Positions 34,086 through 47,100 of a stretch of 64,000 nt of DNA are shown one piece after another. The position numbers and the translations under genes are program-made. The stretch spans positions 335,275-399,274 of the forward strand of contig VWZF01005256.1 in NCBI GenBank assembly GCA_013396755.1, given 5' to 3'. Each line of letters opens with the position of its first letter. Position 1 is the first letter of the stretch. Under the pieces are notes generated by a model. That model did no database searches. It saw only the letters and a list, made by a program, of their open reading frames with translations, and had not been told where the DNA came from. This DNA comes from Sclerurus mexicanus (lineage: Eukaryota > Chordata > Aves > Passeriformes > Furnariidae).

Positions 34086-37000
34086 CTGGAGGGGAAAAGG
34101 GGAGAAATCACAGAACATGTCTGGCACAGTTCTTGAGGTCAGAAATAAAAAGTGCATTGTGATGAATGGAAAAAATAAAGGCTTTACATGTGTATTTACT
34201 CTTTGCTTTGCTTTAACCAGGCACCTGCAACATCAGTATTCCAGTTCTGGTTTTGGCCTGGGTCTTCATGCAGGCAGCCAACCCCTCCTGCTCTGTCCTG
34301 CTCTACCTGTCTCCTTCCTTCTCACCTGCTAGAAGCACCAGCTGGCAGGAAGATCGAGATGGGCTGGATGCTACTTTCAGAGACTCTGTGGAGCTGCTGT
34401 TTGGACAAGACTGCCAAGCGGTACCACAGCTCAGGTGACAGAGAGCATTGGGTGTGGAAAGTGTGTCCCTGCTATCACCCCAGAAGTGCCCACGGGGTGT
34501 TCCAGGGTAGCAGGTTATATGGTGGTTAGAGAAAAAGGCATGTGCAGAGTCTCTGTGTTAACAGAGAGAAAGGGACAGAGAAGAAAGCTGAGCCAAAGAG
34601 GTGTCACATGCTGTCCAACTGCGAGGCTCTCTCAGGGTACCCCAACCAATGTCACTTGATGGGCCAGGATGTGCCAGCTCATGGCCACCAGTTACACATT
34701 TGAATGATGCTGCCATGGCAGGGAAGGTGTCCTGCACGTGAGGGCCACCAGGCACAGGCAGCAGCCCATGAGTGTCTCCCCAGCAGAGCCAGGTTTTGGG
34801 AGCACAGGGACATGGGCAGGGGCCATGAGGGTGCAGCAGCACCAGCACCCTCTGTGTTGTGTGACCCACCACAGCTGCAGGTGAACCTGGGATGCAATGG
34901 GAGCCCAGCCTTGAGTGGTCAAACACTTCTCCCCCAGGCACTTGTCTGCTCCCTCACTTCACATCGTTTCTTCTGAATTCCTTGGATAGTCCCACAAAGT
35001 ATTTCCAGCTCTATTGAAATCCCATCTCTCACCTGTCTGTCCCACAACTCACTCCCTTCTCAACCAGCCTCTCCCTCCTCTGAGCTTAAGATCTTTATAG
35101 CATCCTAACATCCGTTTTCCAGCTTCCCCAGATAAGTGGGGCTGCAGGCTCTGCACCTTGTACTTGTACCTTGGTCTCAGCTGTCACCCACAAGATCTCG
35201 CTGTCCCTCAGTGCTCTGTGACTAATCATCACAGAAGGGACTGCAAGACACTCCCCCACAAAGAGCACATGGATCAGAGGCCAAGTCTGATGTTAGTGGC
35301 TCAGCTCCCAAAAAGTCCACTGTGAAGAACAGCAAGAGGCCAGAGCAGCCTTGACACAGTGTCAAGCAACTGGTCACAACCTGTCCACGTGATGGGGTGG
35401 AGCAGGGCAGGTCCAGGTCCAAGTTCAGGTCCAAGTCCAGGTTGAGGTTGTGGCTGAGGTTCAGGTTCAGGTCCAAGTCCAAGTCCAGGTTCAGGTTCAG
35501 GCTTCATGCAGAAAACCTTGATTTTTAATAGTTATACCTCCTGATGGACATACACTGCTCTGGGTCAGGAAACAGGAGGCTGCACTGGGGGTCCTCAGCA
35601 GCTGCACCAGCTGTACAGACCAGGGGTACACCAGGACACTGGTCAGGCCTGCAGGGGTACAGACTCCCAAGTGGGAGAGGTAAAATGCAGATGAGGTCTG
35701 GGAAGGACTTGAGGAGGCATCAGATGTCTGAGCACAAGGCAGGACAAGGTGCCAAGATCTCCCAGCTGTGGTGATGGATATGGCTGGTGCTGTTCCCCCA
35801 GTGCACGCTTGGCTGATCCTGCCTGCAGACCTGCATTAACACTCCCAGGGGGAAGGCTGGGGCACTTGTTGGCACAAGATACACCACTGCCAAAGGCTTC
35901 TAAAAGAGGCATTCCACCCTTGGGACAACCTGCTGGTACTGCAGAGGTATCCTGAGCCTCAATGCTGGATGCCTACAGGAGACCTGCAGATACGCCTCTG
36001 AATCCAGCATGATCCAAGGAGAAGATATAGCCAGTTAAAGGCTGCATAATCTCTCCATCCAACCTACTGTCCTTCTCAACGTCAACATCTGTCCAAACCT
36101 GCCCACCTTTCACCTAAAGAATGTATTTTCCTGTTCCCCAAGGCAGCATGTCCCATGTCCAAGGGACATTTCACCTGCTGTCCCTCTCACAGAAGAAAGC
36201 TTTGGAAGGTCCTGAATGGCTGACCTGGCTTTGGCACTTGATTTCTTGCTGGATTTCACTGCAGTTTTGGTACACCTGCACTGTGCAAAAAATCCCCCAG
36301 TGCACCCTGACTGCCCATGACCAAATCTGGTTTTTTTGCTACACAGCATCTGTTTTTTGGGACCTGTGCTCACAGCTCCATGTGGGAGTGTGCTGGGCCA
36401 AATTAAGGGCATGGCTCTGCATGAGACAGCGCTGAGCTCCCTAGTCAGACACAGCAGTTTCTCAGTACCCAAGTCGCTTCTCAAACTGGAAATTTGACAA
36501 CGTGGTCAGGCAAATGTCTTTGAAGAATTCCCTCTCTTTTCTCATTCTTGGACATTCACCACGGAGCACAGGAAAGGGAGACATACCAGCAATGTAATTT
36601 CTGCAGCAGAGCCCAGCCAGTTCCCAGGGAAAGCCCAGCCCAAGTGGTGACCATCACATATGAGGCTGGTTGATTTTCCCTGTGATGAAGCAGAGGAATC
36701 TGGTGCTGGGAAGTGGAGCGAAGAAGATGCCCCGTGGGCAATCAAAGAGCACAAATCTGAGGCAGTTTGGGTGGCAAATACTCACAGGCACAGCCCTAGG
36801 GAAGCAGGACTTTGGAGAAACCTTTGAGAGATTGCACTGGGGTTTGATGAAGGCATCCAAAATAGAAGGTGTCTTCCCAATCCTTTATGAAGTTTACTCA
36901 TCACCACTGACAGAGTGAGGAACTTATTCATAGTCTCCAGAGGAATCCAGTTTAGCTTGCAACGTGCTTCCCATTTGCCTGGGATCTGAGATTTCATGTA

Positions 37001-40000
37001 TGTTGTGAGCACACCGAAGGGCCACAAAGGTGCTGCTGAATGAAGCACATCTCCCACCCTCCCCAAAAAGGAGGGTTTATCTATTTTTCAGCTTTATCTG
37101 AAAGAAGCTAAAGGTGTCTCAGGTGCTAAAACTTGCTCCTGAAAGAGGTCATCCAAAACTGGACCTCCAGTGTGACCAAGGCTGTGCACCATTAAGGAAA
37201 GACTGAAAATAACATGAAAATGGGCGGAAGGAAATAAAAACCCAGAGAAAGAAATCGGTGAGGCACGAAAAAGCAAAACGGAAAGGTGTCAAAGAAGCTT
37301 TGATGCCATGACAGCTGCCATATAGCCCATCTTCAGATCTCTGCAGACAGCAGAGTGTGGGTGGGGAGAAGAGCTTTCTAGACAGAAGGCAGTAGATAAC
37401 TGTCTTCTCTGTGTCTAGGACAGCTCAGGCTTTTCATCTTTAGCTGCTAGTGATACAGCATTGGGAAAAGTGACAGGAAAAAAGCCCTCATGAACAGGAG
37501 CAGCTCCTGTCCCCTCCCAAACTGTTGTACAAACTGTAGAGACACAGATGCCGCTCTGGCACACCTGGGTTCTGGTTCCTCATAAGCAAGGCTGAAGGCA
37601 GAAACAGTGACCAGGAGACCTTTGTGACCACTCAGTGCTTTTGGTTACTTTCTTTTTAGTTGTGTTTAACTTCTAGGTTGGTGAAGATGATTTATTATTT
37701 ATCACTGTGGCTCCAGATGTGACTTCTAGGAAAGAAATTTCCAGCGTGAATGGCACATGAGTCTCCCAGTCTGGACAGGAAGAGCAATGAAGACTATCCC
37801 TTCCGCATGCAGAATCTGCTGCCTGTGGTAAGGGCGTCTGGGCAGCTCTTCCTCAGTGAGGGATGTACTAAAGTTAAGGCTCCCCAAAGTTGAGAGCCAT
37901 GAGATGGTCTCTGTTCATGGCATCCTTCTCCCTGCACTCTGGACCCAGGGCAAGAGGTTTTGGCTGGCTGTCCCAGTAAAACAGAGTCCCTCCTTGTTTG
38001 GACAGCTCTTGCAGGGTCTGCACACATGGTCGACTGTTCCTGAAAATGTCACCTTTGGACCTTCTGGTCCCCTCACTGCTGTCACAGAGATCTCTCCTCA
38101 AAGGCCAAGCGAAGAGGACAGAGATGTGTCTGTAGGAACAGTCCTGGGGAAGGAAAAGGCTGCACCAAACCCTTGCAGACCCTTGTCCCCTCTCTAGCCT
38201 GAGCTGAGAACCCCAAAACCGCCCTTGTTCAACTCCATCCCTCTGTGCCTAATTGCCACATCTGAAACTTACTTGCAAATGCCATTGATAAAACGGGTCA
38301 GGCATTTTTCTGTCCAGATTCTGTTTTCTGTTGTGGCTGGAAAATGTGCAATTCTTTCAACTTTGACCTTAAGGCCTCAAAAAGATCCACAAAGCTCTGC
38401 TCTTGGGTTCAGGGTGGATTGCAGTGAAATATTTACACGGTAACAAAAATGCAGTAAGATGATTAGCCAAATAAAGCATCTCGAAAAGTACAAACCAAAA
38501 TGGTTTGAATGACTCATTTCTATGTTGTTTGCAGAGCACTTGTTTCAGAAAATTGTGAAACTTTGACATTTTACCCTCTATCAGGGCAGAGCAATAATTA
38601 CTGTTAATTATTATTTGCTATTATGAATTGATAACATCATTATCATAATGTTCCTGCTGGAAGCAAAACTTTTACTGTCCAGCTGTTGACCTAAATATTG
38701 CAGGGGTGGCACATTTCCTTTGCTCCCCTTGATCTTAATTAAAATATGTCAAATTCAGCAGGTCTCATAAAGCTATCTGTGTTACAAAGAATGTGAATGA
38801 GCAGGTGCTTCAAAATAATGGGATTAGAAGAAGCTGTAGCAGAAGAACACAATGCACTGATGTAAGCAAATGGAAAAAAAAAATGTTTCTAGCATGTTGC
38901 TTTTTTTGTGCGAAGGGCTGAAAAAGAAGACAGTTCTGTCTTTGTCCCCTGACCAGTCCCAGATGATCAGGCTCTGGAGAGCCGCAAAAGGCTGGACTCC
39001 ACAAAATCACTGATGGGAAGAAAAGAAAGCAACCAGAATAAATGCAGAGGCCTTATCCAGAGCAGCTAATCAAGGCATGTTTGCTGTACAGTGGAGTCCA
39101 AACCTCAGGGACATCCACTGCTGAGCTCAGTGAAGGCAACGGCACCTTGTGCTTGCGGGATCAGCTTCCACACTCTGCTGGGGCTCAAGGGTCTGCTGTA
39201 GCTACACGTGCATTACAAAGGACACACTGAACAGGACGCACAGATGGGCCACTTGAACCTGAAAAGGTACCTGATCTCGCCACCCAAGATAAACAGCATG
39301 CAAAGCCCAAGGAACAAGTCGTGGCTGGTTGGGACAGGATGTGGAGATTTTCACCCCTAGCTCAACACTGCAGGCACTTCGTTTCCAAGGACGTTGCAAC
39401 ACCTTCCCACAGAACTGCTCTCGTGTGTCCACGGCCAAGTGACATCCTTGTGGGTTGTGCAATGAGCAGCAAATGCCACTGGGAGGGGTGGCACAGCTCT
39501 GGGCACTGCAGGGGAGCTGAGCGAGGGATGCTGCCAAGAGGACCACAGCCATAGGGGATCTGCCTGATGGTCACCCCTTTGGATGGAGCTCTGGGGGAAC
39601 ATGCCCAAGCTGGCAGCATGGCTAACCCTTCCGAATGATCTTTCCCCTTCTTGGGGAAATCTGCAGGGAACACCATACGTGGAGGAGGTGAACAGGTGAT
39701 TTTGAAAATTGGTGACTTGGATGCATCAACTAACTTAGAAATGAACTGGTGTTTTCTCTTTTGCTTTGTTTTGGGTTTTGCTGTCTCCTTGACTTTTACT
39801 TTCTGCCCAGGGTTCTCCAGCCCTCTGACCTCACTCCCTCACGTAATGCAGTCCTGTCACCTCAAACCCAGAAAATCTCTTTATCTGTCAGCATTTGCAA
39901 ATCCTTCAGCTTGACTCCTGGTCCAGCATGATGAGGGGGTGTTGCTCCATAACACTCTTTTAAGTCGTCTTCTAATCCCATGCAAGCTCCTGGCTCAGGG

Positions 40001-43000
40001 TACCAGTCACTTCTGGTCACTCACAAGAGTCATGAAGAGCATTTAAGTGGAATGAGGAGACTTGGCTCTCTTTGTTTGACTGAGAAGACCCCAACTGTAC
40101 CTAATGTGTGCTAAGACCTAACCACAGAAAGAGGGTTTCTGCTGTGATACACACACTAGCACAGCCCCATGGCCATGGCACCAGCAATAACAGAGCAGAG
40201 CAGCCTCCAACTACTTCAAGTTGTACCAAGAGCCCACTGAGATCCCAGATAGAGGCAGACCCAAGACCAGAGGCTGCCAGTCATCCCAATCCTGTGTTCA
40301 ACTGGACACAACAAACCAGTCCCCACTGTCCTGTGTCCCAGACCAGCTCAAGGCACTGAGACTGGCTTGTGTGCATCCCTTCTGCAGGCACTGGTATTGA
40401 CTCAAACTGTCCTCTCCCCTGCATTTATGGTGAGAACCCAGTCCAACTAATAAGGCCTCTCTGATCAAAATGGTCTGGAAAAGGGTCAAGAAATTATTCC
40501 TGTTGAGAGCCTGGAGCTTTTTCATTTACAAGGGCTATTGAGTAAGTTCTGTATGTGTGTGGCTCAGTCATTTCCCAGGTTTATGCCGAAAATTTGTAGA
40601 ATATCTGCAGCAGATCCCACTTTTCCCATCCAACTTCCAGGTGGTCTGTTTGCAGTCAGGATAACAGCACAGACTGTTTTATGTTCAGGTTTCCTTTGAC
40701 ACCAGCATTTGCAGAACTTACTTCAAATTAAGGACAAAATTATGCAAGCACACAATCAAAAAAGATACAATTTCTGGAACAGCTCCAAGTCCATTCTGGG
40801 CTCTTCTTTGGTGAGAAAAAGGAAGACCATTGTCCAAGGTCTAGCTGAAGTGTATTAACAAGGGAGGGAGGAGATGGGCTTACAAGCAAACACTTTTTTC
40901 CTGAGAATTTAAAAGACCAGGAGGAACACGTTTCTGGGAAGCCTGTTATAAAATAATAATAAAAGGCCAGCTGCCAATTCAGTCGATATCTGTAACAAAT
41001 CAAGCATGAACCACTTCAGGAGAAGAAATTATTTGAGAACTCAGCTGCTCTTTTTTCTCCACACTGCCAGGGGGGACATCTTCAGGAAGGATCTTCTGTG
41101 CTTCTGGACAGCTGCAAACAATGGAATCCACTGCAGGAAGGTAACCACACAATGGTGCCAGGTAGTGAAAAAGAACACTCTAAAATTCTGACAGTCGGCA
41201 TTGGAAAGGATGGTAACATCACACGGATGCTGGGGAACTAGAATCCCCTTAGCACTCAGTGAAGGAGGGCTGCAAGCTGCCACAGGGAGCTAGAAGAGCC
41301 CCCCCAGGCCCTGCTGACTCTAATCAGAAAAGCAAAGTGGAAACAGCACATGGACACACACATTGTTCCTGGCTGAAGCTGCTCATGTGGCTCCTGTTTT
41401 ATCTCTAAGGCCTTTGAAGAGGTTGTGAGCAGAGGGATCTACCAATCTCATGTCTCAGAGGCACAGTGATGCTAGAGGACCAAGGCCAGTGTTAGAGAGA
41501 TCAGAAATGCAGGTCAAACCTGCATCTTTGCTTCTTCTCCTTTCTCCTCCGAGGCTGTATCATGGCATCTTTCACAAACCACAGCAGCAGGTCTTCTATC
41601 TCGGTGCAATAAGGAAGCTGTGGAACATGTCAGCACTTCCCCAGCTTGCAGGCAGACAAAGGTGAAATCTGTTTATTCACCAGCAGCCTTCCCCAAGAAT
41701 CATCCATGTCATTGGGAGAGCCATTTTATGGGAAACACTGTGTTCAGTTCAAATACTTCTGCATTCCTCAGTAACTACTGGCCTCTGGAATCCAGAAACT
41801 CTAAAATGACACCACTTCAAAAGCCAGGATTTCTTATCTTCATTCTGTGATTTAATGATAAAAACACCCAAGGAGAATGAACATCCAGATATCTCCTCAA
41901 GCAGTAAGATGAGAAATGACTGTGCCATGCAGAAGACACTTGGGTCCCCCAGGTTTCTGTGAATACAAAACCATCTTTTCTGGCAGATGAGAAGTGGCAG
42001 TGCAGATCTTCAGAGCACCTCCTTTTGGCTAACTTTTTCCTGCCCTTCCACACACACCTGTTCAATGGCCATGTGGTTTTAGCAATTGGTATCTTGGAAC
42101 TCATCAGAAAAAGAAATCATTTTACCATCTGCAAGTGAGGAATTCAGGCTTTCAAATGGTATGAAATAATTAGGTCTGTTTCGTGCCGCACATAAAATCT
42201 TAATGGAATCCATCACTGAGCTTTCCCTCTGCTCATCAGCTGTCAGAGCAACCTGGTTGGAAGGCAGGTTGTTCCCTCACAAGGCTGGAATTGCTTTAGT
42301 TAAAACTGTCTGCTGAAGACACCTGGTAACTCCCACATCTATCCTTTGTTAGGGAAAACTGGTTCTTATATATGGCAGAAGTTCAGGTAACTTGTAATTA
42401 GAAATAGATCTGATCTCAGAAGTCTTGATCTGGATTCAAGGTCTTTCCAAAAGAAATAGCCTTGAAATCTATGCTTTGGCATGACTACATTGCTTACAGA
42501 TAGAGATACTGGTTCACACTCCTCCAGGCTTCAAGCCCTTCCCAGAATGGGATGTTTGGAACTACTGGGGCTTCCTGGGGCTACAGCTACACGAAAATAG
42601 TGGCTGTGACTTTAATTCATCATATGGGGGTTCCCCTATGTTTCCTACAGGGAGCACAGGCAAGATGAGTTTACAGAGCCACCAAGAAGCCAATGGCAGA
42701 GACAACTACCCTGAAGCACAGGGCTGTGGTGTCCAGGGGCTGCTCTCACTCCACACACATAGGAAATGTGGAGGACAGCAGCTTCTGGTCTCTGTCCTGT
42801 CCAGCTCTTTCCATGTCTGAAGGGGCATGTCTGGGAGAACTGGAACATGCTGTTTATCCCCTGTCCCTTCACCACAGCTGGCCCTGCACTGGGGGAGAAG
42901 GAAGGAGCTGTGCTCATTTTGTGATCTAGTCCACGAGCCTTGGAATGAGCGTTCTGTTCAGGTGTGTCCTTCAAGGTCTGAGGAGCTGAGGTGTCTAGTG

Positions 43001-43994
43001 AGCATCACATCACTCAGTGGCACTAGTACTGGGCTGACATCCACAGATGTCACACACCTTTGGCTGTGTGTCTTCATGGAGAGGTCTCTGGGCCACACGG
43101 GGAGACTCTGGTCAGCTCTGGGCTCCTCCAAGCTGGGCACAGGGATGCCTTGGTCACCAGGTGAGCTCAGAAGCTGATTCCATCTGCTCAGTGAGTGCAC
43201 ACCCAGGGCACCACCTCATGCTCACTCTGCAGGAGCCCAGGAGCAGGTACAGGTGTGCTCTGGGTACCTGTATTACGTACCACTGGCAATCAGACTGCAC
43301 TGCTATTCTCAGTCACTATTAGGCCTGGAGTGGGGTGAGGGGTGAGATGCTTTTGGGCTTTCTGGCTGTGAACCAGAGGTGAAAATGTCTCACATCCCAT
43401 TCCACAACCCTCAGACTACACAGCCCCTTTTCAACCTCCTTGAGAAATTTCATTTTAAGGATAACTTAATATGTGTCTCTGTTTTTTACTGCAGGTTTAA
43501 AGGGGAGAAATAAACAACCTCCAGTGGCCACAAAGCAGCAGAAAGGGGTGAAGAGCTGTGTGCTAAACTTGGGCCCATGAGATACAGATAGGAAAGGTAA
43601 AGGCAGGTCCCAGCAAGGACCCCCTCCAGTCATGGAGGAGGGAGGTGGCTCTGACTGGGAAAGCCTCCCTGCTTGGAGGGGAGCAAAAGCGACCCAACTT
43701 TCCCTGAAGCCGCAGAGGAGAAAGGGAAGAAGGGGAAAAGGAATAGCCAGGACAAACACATCCTCAGAGGAAGAAAATCCAGGAAAAGTCAACAGTGACA
43801 CACACACAAAAAAAGGAAAATACAAATCCTCACCCCCACCCCTGCCCCTCTAGTGTCCCTTTCTGAACCTGCACAGCTCAAACTGCAATTGCCAGGAGGG
43901 TTTCAGAGCTCCCCTTCCTCTGGCAGTCGCACAAAGGTCTTCTCTCCCCCAGCCAAGTAATTTCCATATTGACACAAGAACTCCACTCACTTAC
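34086..43994 (-). other. NRG2: NRG2 intron between EGF exon and alpha exon
   Basis: 9.9 kb. It contains a hexamer minisatellite (35408-35502) and AT-rich stretches, notably about 38590-38760. No additional exon, RNA gene or transposon recognised. Confidence 0.85.
35408..35502. repeat. Hexamer minisatellite (CAGGTC/CAAGTC/CAGGTT)n
   Basis: About 16 six-base units with substitutions at fixed places (CAGGTC, CAAGTC, CAAGTT, CAGGTT, GAGGTT), for example GTCCAAGTCCAAGTCCAGG. Because the period is a multiple of three, both strands are open in some frames and give DLDLNL-type peptides; this is not evidence of coding. Confidence 0.95.
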
Positions 43995-44115
43995 TTGCAT
44001 GACAGCTGATTAATCCCCTCGATGTAGTAGCACACCCCACCATTGACACAATAGGACTTGGCTGTTTCGTTGCATTTTCTAGCATGCCCGGACCAGGACG
44101 AGAGAGTTGTGGTTA
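43995..44115 (-). CDS. NRG2: NRG2 exon: N-terminal part of EGF-like domain
   Basis: 121 bp from acceptor TTTTCCTCTGCAG to donor GTAAGT. Reads TTTLSSWSGHARKCNETAKS, then YCVNGGVCYYIEGINQLSC and a split Lys. This supplies EGF cysteines 1-4 (KC, YC, VC, SC); cysteines 5 and 6 come from the alpha or beta exon. The EGF domain is the receptor-binding unit for ErbB3/ErbB4. SGHARKCNETAKSYCVNGG is specific to NRG2 rather than NRG1 (which, from memory, has SHLVKC). The exon enters after one base and leaves after two. Confidence 0.98.
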
Positions 44116-47100
44116 CTGCAGAGGAAAACAAAAACAGACACAAAAAGGATATATTGTTATTTCCTTTGTTGGGCAATTCTGTTTCCTTAGATGGTTTTCA
44201 AGTAGTTTGTTTGCCAAAGTAAAAACCCCAGAGTGACAAAACTCAGCCTGAGCCTTTAGATCCACCTTCACCTCTCCAGGTCCTGCGGCTGCAAGCTGAC
44301 CTTTCCTTTCCCAGAAAAAGTGGCCAAATGAGTGAGGAGTTGAAGACACATCTCCCTCTAAGAAGCCAGTATGACAGGACAAGGTGATGTTATTGGCAAA
44401 CTGTAGGGAAAAGTACCGCTTTCCCACCTCTCCCTGCCCTCCCCTTATGCTCAGAACCCTGTGCCAGCAGGCAAGCAGGAGGTCAAGAAAAGGATGTGCT
44501 GGAGAGTCACAGACTCATGGGGACCTGCTGCTGAGGCCTGAGTACATCACAATACTGGACCGAGGTCCAGAGATACTGAAGAGGACATTGCACTGCTTCA
44601 TTTCCTTGGGAGGGAATAAGTTTTCAGAGCTAGAAGCATGTGCCATCCTTGTCCCAGGAGCAGGTCTAACATAAGCAAGATCAGCTCCATCTCTCCCTCC
44701 CTTCTTCTGAGTGTTTCTCTGTCCTGCCTCAATGACAGAAGCCCAACATTAGAGGTTCTGATGGGAACAACCCAGCAGAAGTTCAGCAGTAGAAGTCAGC
44801 CAGCCCCAGTTCACGCTAAGAGAGACGCAGCCAGCATGACTCAAGTTTCCTGGGTCACAGGCGCTTTTCCAAATTTAAGATTTTTCTTTCTGGAGAAAAA
44901 CTTTCCAGCCATGTGAGCTACAAAGAAAACCCCCACCAAACCAACCCTGAAGGTAGTCTGCAGAATTTCTCTGTAATTCCTGTCTCTGAATGACTCAGAC
45001 AAACATACAGCCCAAAACAGAATCTTCAAAGGTAAGACAGAGGCTTCTAGGAAGGGAAAAACTTTTTGTTAGAGCAACTGATACCAGTTACAAAAGCTGA
45101 GCAGCTTTGGGGAATGCAGACCCATCTTCACATAACTCAGAGAAGGGTTGGGCACTCGAAAGCATTGATTTTTTACAACTGAATACTTAACCTCGTTAGA
45201 GAGAGTCCCCTTTCCTGGACTACCCACCTTGCCCAGACCCTAACACAGTTAAACCTCCAGCAGAGTGGCTACTACCTACTTTCCAGCACCTTTTATGCTG
45301 GAGTCAAGGTCTCTGAGGAGACACTCTCCTCCATCCTGTCTTCCAAAGCATGAATGAACCTTATGGGAGAGGTCAGTGACTTCCAACCCATTGCTGAGAC
45401 TGAACTCCTCATTGTCACAGAATTTGAGGAAGAAGGCTTGAGTCAAAGACCCAGGCAGGAGCGAGTCAGAACCATGGAAGGAGCAGCAGGGCAAGACATA
45501 GCCTGCCCTGGAGGGCTGCTCCCCACTCCTTGGGCAGCCCTTGTGCTCATCCTGCCTCCACAGAGGCTCAGGGTCTGCATCCCACACCACCAGAGTCAAG
45601 GAGTGCATTCTCACACTCTAACCCCAGCGCAGCACCTGCTGGGCACATCCAGGCTCTCCCAGGTACAGGAGGGCTCCCAGCACACTGTGAAGCCTCTCAC
45701 ACGTGGGTGATGCTTGGCACACAAGCAGCCAGACAAGTTGGTTTTGGCTCTCATGCTTTTAGGACTCCCTGCCTGTGGGGGGTCCATGCCTCTCTGAATG
45801 AGGAGTTTCTCACTGGGCTGTGCCCAGTTGGAGCAGCCCCCTCAGTTACCTGTGCACAGCTCAAAGCAGAGCCAAGCTCACCGCGTTGTCCCACTCCATT
45901 GTCTTCCATTCCCATAGGGAAGCCAAGGCCTCCCACTATCTGGCAGCACCAGGGCTGTGCGCTGAGCAGAGCTATTTCCACGCTTGGCCTTGAACAACCT
46001 CTGGGTTTGGCTTTTCACAGTTACCCGGGGCACGGCAAGTTGTCCCAATGTGCTCTGCACAGCAGACATGGCAAATACTTCAGCAAGGACCCAAAATGCA
46101 CAGAGCCTGGGACAGCAGAGCTGCTCCCTCTGAGGGCATGTCCTGCCAGCCAGCTGGGAGCCAAATGTGGACAGAGTGTGCACACACTGGAGTGCCTGCT
46201 GCGGTTTAGAGCAGAGGATGGCTTGACCAAGCCTCCAATGAAGGTCTTCCAACAACTCTCACATATGAAAATTCCCAAACTTCTGTAGGAAATTCAGCTC
46301 TCCCTTCCTGTTAAGATTAATGGTAACTAGAAGACAAAGCCATTCCAAGTCTGTATAATTTATTTGGGGAATGCAGACTCATTATAAAGACAAGAATGTA
46401 TAATTTATACCTTTATGAGATAGTAGCACATTTCTATTTGGGAAATGAGAGCTGTGGGTCTCTGATAAAGTGCAAGTGTGCTACCAGATCAGGGAGCACG
46501 GAAGTTTCATGAACCAAGGCGCTGGTGCAAATTGAAAGGCACATGGATGAGGAACAAGCATGGCCTGCAGGGAGCCATCACCCCTGCAACCATCAAATAA
46601 ACCACTTGGTAGCAAGCAAAACGAGCCATCTGGCAAAGTCTTGCATCATAAATTCTACAGGAAAGGATTCTGGGCCAAGCCTTCCCACAGCAAGGGAGGA
46701 GCAGGGAGGGAGAACTAAAAACACAGCCCAAAGACCTCCCCATCGGAAACACAACAGGTAACAAGGTACTCAATCCACTAAAAAAGGTGGATGGGAAGAT
46801 GCTGTGTGATGTTGTGCTACCATAGTGGATTGCAGTGCTGATAAGCTAGAGAGGGGATCTTCAACCCAAATAAACACTTTTGTCTCTTAAATTTTGGTCC
46901 TTTTAGACAAATGAAAAAGAGCCTGACATGAATGAGGCTTAGGCCATAAATGTTGTGCACTCTTAGGAGGAGAGCTCTCAGTAGAGCTGTGCCTGTCAGG
47001 AAAAGGCATGGTTGATCACCTCTCCTAGAAGCATATTTCTAATGTCATTATCCTTTAATCCCTGTTTTCTGAAAAAAAACCCCAAACCCTGTTTTGCCTT

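Noticed and set aside
45530..46288. 252-codon open frame on the + strand
   Set aside because: Intronic antisense frame without domain, initiation context or splice evidence.
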